The notes: generated by a model not told the origin, from the sequence alone. DNA of 64,000 bases from Methylobacterium sp. E-005 (GCF_022829725.1 NZ_JAKSYG010000200.1:1-64000); one strand, 5' to 3'; counted from the stretch's first letter, positions 25,818 through 35,535 are shown. Program-made: numbers and translations.

Positions 25818-26481
25818 GAACGGCTGGAGCCGCGCCGCATCGAGATCCTGTGCCGGCGCATCGGGGACGGTCCGGCCCGCCTCCAGCACCACGATCCGGT
25901 CGGCCTGGGCCAGCGCCAGGGCGACGTCGTGGCGCGCCAGGATCAGGGTCTCAGGGCTGCGGGCCCGCCCGGTGGGGATCCGGCCGCCCTGCTGGCGGTC
26001 GAGCGCGGAGACCGGCTTCGTCGCCGACCAGGACCGGCCGTCCGTTGTAGAGGGCGCGGGCCACCGAGACGCGCTGCCGCTGGCCGCCGGACAGTTCCCC
26101 GGCCTTCGCCCGGAGCCGGTTCGCCAGCCCGACCCGGTCGAGGACCGCCTCGACGGCGGCGATGTCGGCCCGCGCCGGGCGGATGCGCCTGCGCAGGTTG
26201 TAAAGGGGCGAGCGCCGGTCGCGGCGGCCCATATGGACGTTGTGGAACACTGGGGGCGGCCGCACCCGGGCGGCCTGGGGCACCAGGGCCATCCGGTCGG
26301 GGGCCTGCCCGTGGAACAGGCCGATCAGGGTCGACTCGCCGGCGCCGGAGCGGCCCATCAGGGCGATGCGCTCGCCGGCCCGCACGGTCAGGGTGATGCC
26401 GGGCAGGACCGGGCGCCCGTCAGAGGCCGCGGCGGCGTTCCCGAGGACGATGGCCGCCCCGGCCCGCACGATCTCCGGCAC
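25818..26481 (-). pseudogene. Phosphonate-type ABC ATPase, frameshifted, Walker A altered
   Basis: From a GTG at 26481 the frame shows a PhnC-like ATPase: LPGITLTVRAGERIALMGRS, then GAGESTLIGLF (Walker A with Lys replaced by Glu), and LSGGQRQRVSVARAL (signature). At about 26016-26019 one extra base shifts the frame just before DEPVSALD; reading on in the other frame gives ALDRQQGGRI, TLILARHDVALALAQ and DRIVVLEAGRTVPDAPAQ. Both the frameshift and the lost Walker lysine mean it is inactive. Confidence 0.75.
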
Positions 26482-26486
26482 GCGGT

Positions 26487-27059
26487 TCAGTCCAGCAGGC
26501 CGGTGGACCGGCCGACCTCGACCAGGGGCGCGTAGGCGGCATTGGTCACCGGGATGAACTTCGAGCGCGCGAACGGCTCCAGGATCGCCGGATCGGTGAT
26601 GCCGGTGAGCGCCGCCCGCACGTTTCCGGAAAGGCGTGCCGGATGACGTAGTCCGGCAACAGCCGCCCGGAGGTCGAGGCGCGGCGCCGAACGTGAAGAT
26701 TTTGTCCGCGACGGCCCTCGGAAACTCCGTCTCCGGCTTCAGCCCGGTGGCGGCATTGGCGATGAGGTCGGTCTGGAACGCCGCGTCCTCGGCGCCCGCG
26801 CGATCGCCTGGGCGCCCGGCACCGCCCGGCGGGCCTGGACCCCGGTGACCGCCGCCGGGTAGCTCTTCACCGGGAGGTGGCGCACCCTCACGCCGGGCCT
26901 GGACTCAAGGCCGGGGGCGACCTTGCCGAAGCGCTCGACGAGGCGGCTCGCGTCCTGATCGGGGATGCCGGTGAAGACCAGGGGTGGGACCGGCTGGGTC
27001 TGGGCCTGCGCGGGGGCGATGGCGGCGGGCGCTGCGAGGCATCCCAGGGCGAAGCGCAT
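26487..27059 (-). pseudogene. Phosphonate-type periplasmic binding protein, decayed
   Basis: The start MRFALGCLAAPAAIAPAQA is an intact signal peptide, then PLVFTGIPDQDASRLVERFG and LESRPGVRVRHLPVKSYPAA match PhnD-like binding proteins. A deletion then joins to VQARRAVPGAQAIA. After a shift the reading GAEDAAFQ, IANAATGLKP, FPRAVADKIFTFG can be followed. Another deletion removes the middle, and the C-terminus resumes as TDPAILEPFARSKFIPVTNA, ending VGRSTGLLD and TGA. It stops six bases before the ATPase relic, so the two were once an operon. No permease is recognisable. Confidence 0.72.
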
Positions 27060-27304
27060 CAACCGTCCCGATCCCAGAATCCCGTCCTCGTGGTGCGGCA
27101 CCCGATTTGGCGGGGGCATGAGACCGGGGGCGTCGCAGAAGCCGCGCTGGTCGGCACCCGCATTGACGGGCGCGCATCGTGCGGACGGTTCCAGTCCCAG
27201 TTTCGAAAGGTCTCGACCCGGCCCTTTCGAGATGTTTCCGAGACCCTTTCGGGTGATGGTTTCCTCGGATCGCTCAGTGGCTGAGCGCACGATGGGCAAG
27301 GCCA

Positions 27305-27398
27305 CCGTCTTTGCGAGCGTGGGCGAAGCAATCCAGCAGCGCCACGCTGATCCAGGTCGCGCTGCCCTGGGTCGCTTCGCCCACGCTCGCGATGACGG
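27305..27398. repeat. Long palindromic repeat
   Basis: The gene-free stretch 27060-27606 contains this structure. A perfect 17-bp core, GCGAGCGTGGGCGAAGC at 27313-27329, is repeated inverted at 27374-27390, and imperfect symmetry extends the arms to about 25 bp (27305-27329 and 27374-27398). The arms resemble CCGTCATCGCGAGCG at 522, so it belongs to a dispersed family common in Hyphomicrobiales genomes. Confidence 0.75.
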
Positions 27399-27560
27399 AG
27401 AGCCCTGGCGGCCCCGTCGAGCGCACAACACCGTGACAGGGCTGGGTCGAGACGTTTCGCAGACCCAGGCAGAGACTTGGTGAATATTTTCCGGCCGGAA
27501 AACTCAGGGCCCTGCCGTGAGAGACCGCCCAGGGGCATGGTCCTTTGGAAACCCAAGATC

Positions 27561-27597
27561 CCCGGTTCGAACAGCCTTCAAGCCTGTTCGAACCGGG
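27561..27597. terminator. Hairpin downstream of the His/Met-rich peptide gene
   Basis: CCCGGTTCGAACAG (27561-27574) and its exact complement (27584-27597) form a 14-bp stem with a nine-base loop, ten bases beyond the stop of the minus-strand gene. There is no clear U-tract, so it may be a factor-assisted terminator or an mRNA-stabilising structure. Confidence 0.55.
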
Positions 27598-27606
27598 ATG
27601 CCCCTC

Positions 27607-27837
27607 TTAGCGCATATGACGGCGCATCATGTGGTGACGGTGGTGGTGCCGGTGCATCATGCGGTGGCGCATCATCCGCGACTGCATCCGGGCGGTGCGG
27701 TGCATGCCGCCCATATTGCTGTTGCCCGTGGCGACGGCGTTCCGGTCGAGGCCGTCGCCGGGGGCTGCCAGGGTCGGGCTGGCGGCGCCGACGACGAGGC
27801 CGAGCGCGAGCGTCGCGCCGAGGATGAGCTTGTTCAT
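27607..27837 (-). CDS. Secreted His/Met/Arg-rich small protein
   Basis: A 76-aa protein. Residues 1-24 (MNKLILGATLALGLVVGAAS and PTLA) form a good signal peptide. The mature part ends in RMMRHRMMHRHHHRHHMMRR, a run of Met, His and Arg that could bind copper, nickel or other soft metals in the periplasm. It ends ten bases before a strong hairpin. It is not a family I can name; metal binding is inferred from composition only. Confidence 0.75.
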   Translation of the reverse strand: MNKLILGATLALGLVVGAASPTLAAPGDGLDRNAVATGNSNMGGMHRTARMQSRMMRHRMMHRHHHRHHMMRRHMR

Positions 27838-28033
27838 AATCTGACCGTTCTCCGCGACGCTGCGCCGCGACGACCGAACGGATTGAAATCCTCCCGGTTC
27901 CGGCACCGGGCGTCGCACCGCAGGGCGCCTCAAGGTCCGGCACCGGGGACCGGCTTCGGCGCGCTCGGGCCGGGCTCTGTGACATCCCCATCGCGCCAGC
28001 GGATCGATGCGCTGGCGGCAGAGCGCGACAGGA

Positions 28034-28190
28034 CCCCCTCCCCGTGCGGGAGAAATCTGCCTTCGCAGAAAGCCGGGCGAGGGATCGGATCTTTCCGGAG
28101 GGGGCTCGCCCTGACCGTGCGTTGAGGGCGCACCCAATCCTGAACCGTCTCGTCCCTCACCCCGACCCTCTCCCGCACGGGAGGGGGGGG
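28034..28190. repeat. GC-rich inverted repeat in a gene-free stretch
   Basis: Arms CCCCCTCCCCGTGCGGGAGA (28034-28053) and a near-complement ending at about 28190 differ by a single shift in a G-run. They bracket about 115 bp without a gene. The whole region 27838-28258 looks non-coding and resembles widespread Methylobacterium intergenic repeats. Confidence 0.55.
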
Positions 28191-28258
28191 CAGGTCGCGC
28201 CGTGCTGAAGCCGGTGTGGGAACGGCGCCGGGGCCCCCCTGGCAGCGGGGACCCGCGC

Positions 28259-29656
28259 TCAGCCCTGAGCCGGTGCGGCCGCACCCGATGCGGGAATCCG
28301 CACGCCCGGGCGGATGGGGAGGGTCGGATCGGGATCCTGCTGGGCCACCACGGCGAACAGGGTCAACGATCCCGGCAGCACCGCCCCCGGCACCTGGACC
28401 GCCCGGATGCCCTCCGGCAGCGCGCCGCCGAGCAGATCCAGAAAATCCCCCGAGGCGGCGAGTTCGATCTCGGCCGCCTTGGCCTGAGCCTCGATCCGCG
28501 ACAGGGCGTTCATGGCCGGGCCCAGCACCGTGTATTCGGCCCGGACCCCGTCGTCGAACACCCCGACCAGCAGGTCGCCCGCATGCAGGGCGACCACGAC
28601 CCGCAGGGTGAACAGCCCCTCCGCGTCCCGCGCCGCGTTGAGGGCGGCGATCCGGCGGCGGAGCGAGAGGGCGCAGGCGAGCGCTGCCCGCGCCTGCGCG
28701 TCCGGCCGGTCGACCACGAACTGCACCAGCACCGCGTCGCCGATATACTTGTCCACGAGGCCGCCCGCCTCGTCCACCGCCGCCTGCGCGGTCGCCCGCA
28801 CGGCGAGCAGGGCCGCCACCATGGCCTCCGGTGGGTGCTCGCCCGAGAGCCGGGAGAAGCCCCGGATGTCGAGGATCATCAGGCAGGCGTGGCGCCGGTG
28901 GACGCCGAGCGCCGAATCCCCGTCCTCGGCCGAGAGATCGAGGGCGACCGCGTCGGGCACGAAGCGGGCGAGCAGGGTCCGTTCGTGCTCCATGCGCAGG
29001 GCCCGCGCCACCGCCCCCCGCAGGCGGACCACCCCGTCCACCACCAGCAGACCCGCCGCCGCGAAGGTGGCGAGTCCCGTGAGCTGCGCGGTCGGGAAGG
29101 TGTCCGCGTTCGGAAACAGCTCCGGATGCCCCAGCCCGATCCCGAAGGTCACGCTCCAGCAGGCGAGGACGACGCCGCAGAACACCACGGTCTGGGCCAC
29201 CCGCATGCTCAGGCCGGTCTGGAGCAGGAGCAGGAAGGCCGGCAGGCGGCTCACCGTGTCGGCGCCGAGGCCCGCCCCGCCGCCCGCCAGCATGTGCTCG
29301 ATCAGCACGTAGACGGCGAGCCCGGCATTGAGCCCGGTGCCGGCCCAGCTATAGGCCGAAGCCGCCGGCCCGCCGCCCCGCTCGCGCAGCCCGAACCAGA
29401 CCGTACCAAGGCCGTAGAGGGCCAGGATGAACCAGTGGCTCAGGGCGTGCAGCGAGCCGTCATAGGCCTGGGCCGCCATCAGCAGCACCAGCACGATCAC
29501 GATGCGCAAACCGAGCAGGCGCAGGCCCCCGCCGGCCTGCATGGCCCGCAGCACCGCATCCTCGTCCTGATCCGGGGGCACCGCGCGGCGCTCCACCGGC
29601 GCCCGGGCGGTTCGCAGGCCGGGGAGCGGCGGGGTGCCGGCGCGGCCTGAGGCCAT
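28259..29656 (-). CDS. Membrane-bound class III adenylate/guanylate cyclase
   Basis: A 465-aa protein. About six membrane helices occupy residues 50-220, then the class III cyclase domain spans 245-440. CLMILDIRGFSRLSGEHPPE carries the first metal Asp, and VDKYIGDAVLVQF the second metal-binding Asp. Product (cAMP or cGMP) cannot be told reliably by eye. The ATG shares one base with the hflX stop (TGATG), so the gene is translationally tied to hflX, an unusual but plausible pairing. Confidence 0.88.
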   Translation of the reverse strand: MASGRAGTPPLPGLRTARAPVERRAVPPDQDEDAVLRAMQAGGGLRLLGLRIVIVLVLLMAAQAYDGSLHALSHWFILALYGLGTVWFGLRERGGGPAASAYSWAGTGLNAGLAVYVLIEHMLAGGGAGLGADTVSRLPAFLLLLQTGLSMRVAQTVVFCGVVLACWSVTFGIGLGHPELFPNADTFPTAQLTGLATFAAAGLLVVDGVVRLRGAVARALRMEHERTLLARFVPDAVALDLSAEDGDSALGVHRRHACLMILDIRGFSRLSGEHPPEAMVAALLAVRATAQAAVDEAGGLVDKYIGDAVLVQFVVDRPDAQARAALACALSLRRRIAALNAARDAEGLFTLRVVVALHAGDLLVGVFDDGVRAEYTVLGPAMNALSRIEAQAKAAEIELAASGDFLDLLGGALPEGIRAVQVPGAVLPGSLTLFAVVAQQDPDPTLPIRPGVRIPASGAAAPAQG

Positions 29657-31068
29657 CAACCGCCCCGGCCGAGGCGCCGGGCCGCCGTGAACCGGTTGAG
29701 GAAGCGCGGCTCCTTCTCGGGGGCGATCCGCACCGCCAGATGCAGGGTGCCGTCGGCCTCCGACCGGCGGTCCAGGATCTCGGCATTCTCGTAGAGCCAG
29801 TTCAGGGACGCCCCGTCCTCCGGCGGCAGGGCCACCGCGAAGCTCGCGCGGTTGCGCCCGATCCGCGCCTCGATCCGGCTGGTGAGGGCGGAAAGCCCCT
29901 CCCCGGTCAGCGCCGAGACCAGCACCGGCGCGGCGCTGTCGCGGTCGTTGCGGGTCCTGGCCTGGCCGCTGAGGTTCAGGAGCCGGGTGCGCTCGTCGTC
30001 GTCGAGCAGGTCGGCCTTGTTCCAGACCTCGATGATCCGGTCGGCGCTGGTCTCGATGCCGAGCTCGCGCAGCACCTCGCCGACATCCTCGGCCTGGGCC
30101 TCGGAATCCACGTGGGAGACGTCGCGCACGTGCAGCAGCACGTCGGCCTCGATGGCGTCCTCCAGGGTCGCCCGGAAGGCGGCGATCAGCGGGGTCGGCA
30201 GGTCGGAGATGAAGCCCACCGTGTCGGACAGGATCACGGTCTCACCGTGGGGCAGCTTGGTCGCCCGGGCGGTGGGGTCGAGGGTGGCGAACAGCATGTC
30301 CTTGGCGGTGACCTCGGCCCGGGTCAGCGTGTTGAACAGGCTCGACTTGCCGGCGTTCGTGTAGCCGACCAGCGCCACGATCGGGTACGGCACCCGCGCC
30401 CGGCTCTGGCGGTGCAGGCCACGGGTGCGGACCACCGCGTCGAGGTCGCGCTCGATCCGGGTCATGCGCTCCTGGATCATGCGCCGGTCGGCCTCGATCT
30501 GGGTCTCGCCGGGGCCGCCCAGGAAGCCGAAGCCGCCGCGCTGGCGCTCCAGGTGGGTCCAGGACCGGACGAGTCGGGATTTCTGGTAGGCGAGGTGGGC
30601 GTGCTCGACCTGGAGCGTGCCCTCGCGGGTCGAGGCGCGGCGCCCGAAGATCTCCAGGATCAGGCCGGTGCGGTCGATGACCTTGGCGCCCCAGGCCTTT
30701 TCGAGGTTGCGCTGCTGCACCGGCGAGAGGGCGCAATCCATCACCACGAGGCCGATCTCCCGGGCGCGGATCAGGCCGGCGATTTCTTCGACGCGACCCT
30801 TGCCGAGATAGGTCGAGGGGCGGATCCGCGGCAGGCTGATCGCGAGGCTCTCGACCACGTCGAGCTCGATCGCGGCGGCGAGCCCGGTCGCCTCGTCGAG
30901 GCGGGCCTCCACGGAGCGGGTGGGCGCGGCCTGCCCCGGCCCGGCCCCGTAGGCGTTGCGCGCCAGATACGGGCCGATCACCAGGGTATGGGTCGCCGCG
31001 GCGATTTCGCCCTCGGGGGCGGCGTGCGCCTGGAGGCGGGCTTCGCCGGACGTCAGCGTTTCGGTCAT
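29656..31068 (-). CDS. hflX: Ribosome-associated GTPase HflX
   Basis: A 470-aa GTPase that splits or rescues stalled ribosomes. The N-terminal HflX domain (about 50-210) includes RPSTYLGKGRVEEIAGLIRA and the glycine-rich loop GGFGFLGGPGETQIE. The G domain follows with GYTNAGKSSLFNTLTRA (G1), DTVGFISDLP (G3) and NKADLL (G4). Located just downstream of hfq on the same strand, the order typical of proteobacteria. Confidence 0.95.
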   Translation of the reverse strand: MTETLTSGEARLQAHAAPEGEIAAATHTLVIGPYLARNAYGAGPGQAAPTRSVEARLDEATGLAAAIELDVVESLAISLPRIRPSTYLGKGRVEEIAGLIRAREIGLVVMDCALSPVQQRNLEKAWGAKVIDRTGLILEIFGRRASTREGTLQVEHAHLAYQKSRLVRSWTHLERQRGGFGFLGGPGETQIEADRRMIQERMTRIERDLDAVVRTRGLHRQSRARVPYPIVALVGYTNAGKSSLFNTLTRAEVTAKDMLFATLDPTARATKLPHGETVILSDTVGFISDLPTPLIAAFRATLEDAIEADVLLHVRDVSHVDSEAQAEDVGEVLRELGIETSADRIIEVWNKADLLDDDERTRLLNLSGQARTRNDRDSAAPVLVSALTGEGLSALTSRIEARIGRNRASFAVALPPEDGASLNWLYENAEILDRRSEADGTLHLAVRIAPEKEPRFLNRFTAARRLGRGG

Positions 31069-31259
31069 ACGGCCTTTGGCGCCGCCGGATCGCCGGCGGC
31101 TTCGTTCGAGAACTCGGACTCGTCAGAATGGGGATTCGGACGGGCCGGGCCAAGATGCCGGACCGGCGGGGCGGCGGATATCCGCGAGGGCGCAAGCGGA
31201 TCCACGGTTCTCCCTCCCCCACACAGAGGGGAGAGAAGCGGATGCCCTAGTGCATAAAA

Positions 31260-31511
31260 CTACGCCTTCTCGGCGGTCTCGTCCGGCTCGAACAGCTGCA
31301 CCGGGTGGCCCGGCATGATCGTGGAGATCGCGTGCTTGTATACGAGCTGCGAATGGCCATCCCGCCGTAGCAGCACGCAGAAGTTGTCGAACCAGGTCAC
31401 CACGCCCTGCAGCTTGACGCCGTTGACCAGGAAGATCGTCAGCGGAATCTTGTTCTTGCGGACATGGTTGAGAAAAGTGTCCTGAAGGTTCTGTGCGCGT
31501 TCGCCCGCCAT
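31260..31511 (-). CDS. hfq: RNA chaperone Hfq
   Basis: An 83-aa Sm-like protein. Sm1 is QDTFLNHVRKNKIPLTIFLV then NGVKLQGVVTWFDNFCVLLR; Sm2 includes QLVYKHAISTIMP with the YKHA motif that binds U-rich RNA. The MAGERAQ start gives the normal length. It hexamerises and mediates sRNA-mRNA pairing. Flanked by ntrX upstream and hflX downstream, a conserved alphaproteobacterial order. Confidence 0.96.
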   Translation of the reverse strand: MAGERAQNLQDTFLNHVRKNKIPLTIFLVNGVKLQGVVTWFDNFCVLLRRDGHSQLVYKHAISTIMPGHPVQLFEPDETAEKA

Positions 31512-31810
31512 CTTCTTGGCCTTCTTGTTGTCCCGGTGCACTCGGCCCGGGATGGGTATGCCGCGGGCCGGATCGTCCGGTCACCCTGTCCGCAGCCGTG
31601 TATACAACATGACGTCGTCAAAGCGTGGGCGCAAGCAACCCCCGTACCCGGCCGACCCGTGACGGATCGGCGCCGCTCTCAACGCGTCCATTTGCCCTAG
31701 AGCATCACCCCGGACATTGGAATCGGGGCGAGGCTCCAAGTCTCCGGTTGTCCAGTGCCGTGTCTCGGCGACCGCGCCCCTCGCCCGGAACGACGCTCCG
31801 CGCCTCCGGC

Positions 31811-33175
31811 CTACGGGCCGATGCCGAGGGACTTCAACTTACGGTGCAGGGCCGAGCGCTCCATGCCGATGAACTCGGCGGTGCGCGAGATGTTGCCCGA
31901 GAACCGGGCGATCTGCGCCACGAGGTACTCGCGCTCGAAGATCTCGCGGGCCTCCCGGAGCGCGAGGCTCATCAGCTTCTCGCCGCCCGCCCCGCCCGGC
32001 GTCGTCGGCACCAGGGCACCGATCTCGGAGGGCAGCATCTCGGAGGTGACCTCCTGCTCCGGATCGGCCTGGGTCAGGATCATCAGCCGCTCGACGTTGT
32101 TCTTCAGCTGGCGGACGTTGCCGGGCCAGTTGTGCGACTGCAGCACCGCCATCGCGTCCTCGGCGATCCGGCGCTTCGGAAGGCCGGTCTGGGACGAGAT
32201 GTTGTCCATGAAGAACTGGATCAGCTCCGGCACGTCCTCCCGGCGCTCGGCCAGCGACGGCACCCGGATCGGCACCACCGAGAGGCGGTGGAACAGGTCC
32301 TCGCGGAACCGGCCCGCCGCGATCTCCTCCTGCAGGTCCCGGGAGGACGAGGAGATGATCCGCACGTCGACATGGACCCGCGTCGTGCCGCCGACACGCT
32401 GGAAATTCTGATCGACCAGGACGCGCAGGATCCGGTTCTGGGTCTCCCGCGGCATGTCGGCGACCTCGTCGAGGTAGAGGGTGCCGCCATGGGCCTCCTC
32501 CAGGGCGCCGACCCGCCGGCCGCTCTCGCCCTCGACGCCGAACAGCTCGGCCTCCATGGTCTCGGGCAGGATCGCGGCGGCGTTCAGGAGCACGAACGGG
32601 CCGTTCGACCGGGCCGAGGCCTTGTGCAGGCTGCGGGCGGCGAGTTCCTTGCCGGCGCCGAGCGCCCCGGTGATCATCACCCGGGCGTTGGTCGGCGCCA
32701 CCCGGTCGAGGGTCTGGCGGAGCTGGTTGATCGCGAGCGAGCCGCCGACGATGCGGTTGGCGTTGCCGGAGCGCGCCGTCAGGTCGCGGACCTCGCGCCG
32801 GAGCCACGAGGCTTCAAGGGCCCGCTCGGCCACCAGGATCAGCCGGTCGGCCTTGAACGGCTTCTCGATGAAGTCGTAGGCGCCTGCCTTGATGGCCGAG
32901 ACCGCGGTCTCGATGTTGCCGTGGCCCGAGATCATCACCACCGGCAGGTCGGGGTTCGCGGCCTTGATCAGGTCGAGCACCTGCAGCCCGTCGAGCCGGG
33001 AGCCCTGCAGCCAGATGTCGAGGAAGACGAGGTGCGGCCGGCGCGCCTCGATGGCGGCCAACGCCTCGTCCGAGCCGCCGGCCGTGCGGCAGCGGTGGCC
33101 TTCGTCGTCCAGGATCCCGGCCACGAGGTCGCGGATGTCGGCCTCGTCGTCGACGATCAGGATATCGGCGCTCAT
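31811..33175 (-). CDS. ntrX: Response regulator NtrX
   Basis: A 454-aa regulator. The receiver domain has the phosphoacceptor Asp53 (VFLDIWLQG) and the Lys of FIEKPF. An AAA+ domain follows with Walker A GALGAGKE and LYLDEVADM. The GAFTGA loop that contacts sigma-54 is absent, replaced by EGESGRRVGALEEA, as is usual for NtrX. The Fis-type HTH ends the protein (GNISRTAEFIGMERSALHRK). The ATG overlaps the ntrY stop (ATGA). It probably links nitrogen and redox signals to envelope and respiratory genes. Confidence 0.95.
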   Translation of the reverse strand: MSADILIVDDEADIRDLVAGILDDEGHRCRTAGGSDEALAAIEARRPHLVFLDIWLQGSRLDGLQVLDLIKAANPDLPVVMISGHGNIETAVSAIKAGAYDFIEKPFKADRLILVAERALEASWLRREVRDLTARSGNANRIVGGSLAINQLRQTLDRVAPTNARVMITGALGAGKELAARSLHKASARSNGPFVLLNAAAILPETMEAELFGVEGESGRRVGALEEAHGGTLYLDEVADMPRETQNRILRVLVDQNFQRVGGTTRVHVDVRIISSSSRDLQEEIAAGRFREDLFHRLSVVPIRVPSLAERREDVPELIQFFMDNISSQTGLPKRRIAEDAMAVLQSHNWPGNVRQLKNNVERLMILTQADPEQEVTSEMLPSEIGALVPTTPGGAGGEKLMSLALREAREIFEREYLVAQIARFSGNISRTAEFIGMERSALHRKLKSLGIGP

Positions 33176-35535
33176 GCGTGCATCTCCGCGATCCGGGGGG
33201 CCGTCGGTGCGGCGCCCTTCTCCTCTGTCGTGACGGGGCGGGTTCCAGACGGCGCCGCCGCCGGCTCGGACCCCTGCTCGCGCGGGATCCGCATCCGCAC
33301 CTGGCCGCCGCGGCCGGCGGGATTGTCGTTCAGCTCGATCCCGCCGCCGTGCTCCTCAAGCACCTTGCTGACGATAGCAAGCCCCAGCCCGGTCCCACCC
33401 TCGCGGGTGGTCATGTAGGGCTCGAGCAGGCGCTGGCGTCCCTCGGCCGGGAAACCCTTGCCGTTGTCGGTGACGGCGATCACCGCGAACCCGTCCTCGA
33501 CGGCGAGGCTCACGCTGATCTTGCCCTTGCCGAGCTCGGCCTCGGGCACCTCGGCCACCGCCTCGACGGCGTTCTTGAGGATGTTGGTGATCACCTGGCT
33601 GAGCAGCCTGATGTCGAAGGCCGCCACGATCTTTTCCGCACTCCCCGCGCCCCCTTGCGCCGAGAACGCGAAGTCGATGTCGGGGTGCGCGACCCGCATC
33701 ATGAACAGGTTCTGCTTGGCGATCTCGGTCAGGTCGTTGGGGGCGATGGCCGGCTTGGGCATCCGCGCGAAGGCCGAGAACTCGTCGACCATGCGCTTGA
33801 TCTCGTCCACCTGACGCACGATCGTGGCGGTGCACTGGTCGAACACCTCCTTGTCGGTGGTGATGACCTTCCCGTACTTGCGCCGGATCCGCTCGGCCGA
33901 GAGCTGGATCGGGGTCAGCGGGTTCTTGATCTCGTGGGCGATCCGGCGCGCCACATCGCCCCAGGCCGAGCTGCGCTGCGCCTGGACGAGGTCGGTGATG
34001 TCGTCGAGCGTCACCACCCAGCCGCGGGACGACCCCTGCGCCTGCTCGCTCGTGACCCGCACCGTGATGGTCCGCTCGCCCCGCGACCGGGTGAGCTGGA
34101 TCTGCTGCTGCTGCAGGCTGCGCGGGCGGGCCTCGCTCTCGGCCAGAACGGGGGCGAGTTCCGGCACCGCCCGGGCCAGCGGCTGGCCGACCAGGGCCTC
34201 GCTGTCGAGATCGAGGATCCGCTCGGCGGCCGGATTGGCGATGGTGACGAAGCCCGCCGCGTCGAGGCCGATCACCCCGGGCGACACGCCTGAGAGCACG
34301 GCTTCCGTGAACCGACGGCGGGTGTCGATCAGGTCGCTCGCCGCGAGCAGGCCCGCATGCTGGCGGCGCAGCTCCTGGGTCATCTTGTTGAAGCTCTCGC
34401 CCAGATGGGCGAGGTCGCCGCTGGTCTTCTTGGTCGGCACCTGGGCGTAGAAATTGCCCGAGGCGACCTGATCGGCGGCGTTGATCAGGCGCCGGATCGG
34501 CGCCACGAACCGGTTGGCGAAGTTCATGCCGAACCACACCGCCGAGAGCAGCGCGATCAGCGCGATCAGCAGGAACACCGACGCGAAGGTGATCTGGATC
34601 GAGCGGCGCAGCGAATCGTAGGTGAGGTACTCGGCCGCCGCCGCCCGGGACACGCCGGGGAAGTCGATGGCGAGCTGGCTCACCTCCCGCTGCACCATCA
34701 GCACCGCGTCGTCGTAAGCGGGCATCCGCATCAGCGCGGCGAAGACCCGCCCCTCGGTGGGCAGCAGGCAGATCGGATCGGCGGAGGACGCCGCGTCCTC
34801 GAAGGCCGCCGCCGAGGGCAGGCGGTTGGTCTTCAGGACGTCGATCTTGGCCCGGGCCACCACCTCGGTGGGGCCCCGCATGATCTGGGCGACCGGCAGG
34901 CCGAGATTGCTCGCCCGGGTCGTCAGGAAGTTCTGGAACCAGTCCCGGTTGACGTCGAAATTCGGACGGGCCCGGGTCAGGTCGTCGGCGAGGATCCGGA
35001 TCTCCCGGGCGAGGCTCTGGCACTGGTTCTCCTGGTAGGCGTCGGCCACCTCCACGGATTTTAGCACCACGTCGCGGACCCGGTCGGTGAAGCCGAGCGA
35101 CAGGCCGCGGTCGATGGTCACGGAGGCGACCACGGCGAGCAGGATGGTCGGCAGGATCGCGATCAGGCTGAACAGGCCGACGATGCGGGTGTGCAGCCGC
35201 GCCACCGCGGCGTTGGCCTTGCGGGCATGCAGGAAGACCCGCGCCTCCCAGGCGATGATGAAGACGAGGCTGAGCACCAGGACGGCGTTGATGGCCAGCA
35301 GCGTCACGCCGTAGGCCGGCGTCGGCGTCACCCGGATCACGCCGGCCAGGATCAGGAAGGTCGCGAGCGCCGAGATCAGGGCGGTGACCACCACGGCCGC
35401 GCCGATCCAGCCCGGGCCGCGGGGGCCCGGCCGCAGCGACTCGGCCAAGGCCGCGTCCGGATTGGTTCCCTCGCCCGGCCCTTCCGGGTCCGGCACGGGG
35501 CCTTCCTCTGTCGGTGAGCGCTGCAGGAACGGCAT
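33172..35535 (-). CDS. ntrY: Sensor histidine kinase NtrY
   Basis: A 787-aa membrane sensor kinase. Three N-terminal helices lie at about 40-140, a periplasmic domain at about 150-330, and another helix near 340, followed by HAMP (about 360-410), PAS (about 430-530) and HisKA with RRIAHEIKNPLTPIQLSAER. The ATPase domain has VTDNGKGFPAEG and REGGTGLGLAIVSK. The start MPFLQRSPTEE is preferred because longer reading is not family-like. It partners NtrX. Confidence 0.94.
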   Translation of the reverse strand: MPFLQRSPTEEGPVPDPEGPGEGTNPDAALAESLRPGPRGPGWIGAAVVVTALISALATFLILAGVIRVTPTPAYGVTLLAINAVLVLSLVFIIAWEARVFLHARKANAAVARLHTRIVGLFSLIAILPTILLAVVASVTIDRGLSLGFTDRVRDVVLKSVEVADAYQENQCQSLAREIRILADDLTRARPNFDVNRDWFQNFLTTRASNLGLPVAQIMRGPTEVVARAKIDVLKTNRLPSAAAFEDAASSADPICLLPTEGRVFAALMRMPAYDDAVLMVQREVSQLAIDFPGVSRAAAAEYLTYDSLRRSIQITFASVFLLIALIALLSAVWFGMNFANRFVAPIRRLINAADQVASGNFYAQVPTKKTSGDLAHLGESFNKMTQELRRQHAGLLAASDLIDTRRRFTEAVLSGVSPGVIGLDAAGFVTIANPAAERILDLDSEALVGQPLARAVPELAPVLAESEARPRSLQQQQIQLTRSRGERTITVRVTSEQAQGSSRGWVVTLDDITDLVQAQRSSAWGDVARRIAHEIKNPLTPIQLSAERIRRKYGKVITTDKEVFDQCTATIVRQVDEIKRMVDEFSAFARMPKPAIAPNDLTEIAKQNLFMMRVAHPDIDFAFSAQGGAGSAEKIVAAFDIRLLSQVITNILKNAVEAVAEVPEAELGKGKISVSLAVEDGFAVIAVTDNGKGFPAEGRQRLLEPYMTTREGGTGLGLAIVSKVLEEHGGGIELNDNPAGRGGQVRMRIPREQGSEPAAAPSGTRPVTTEEKGAAPTAPRIAEMHA

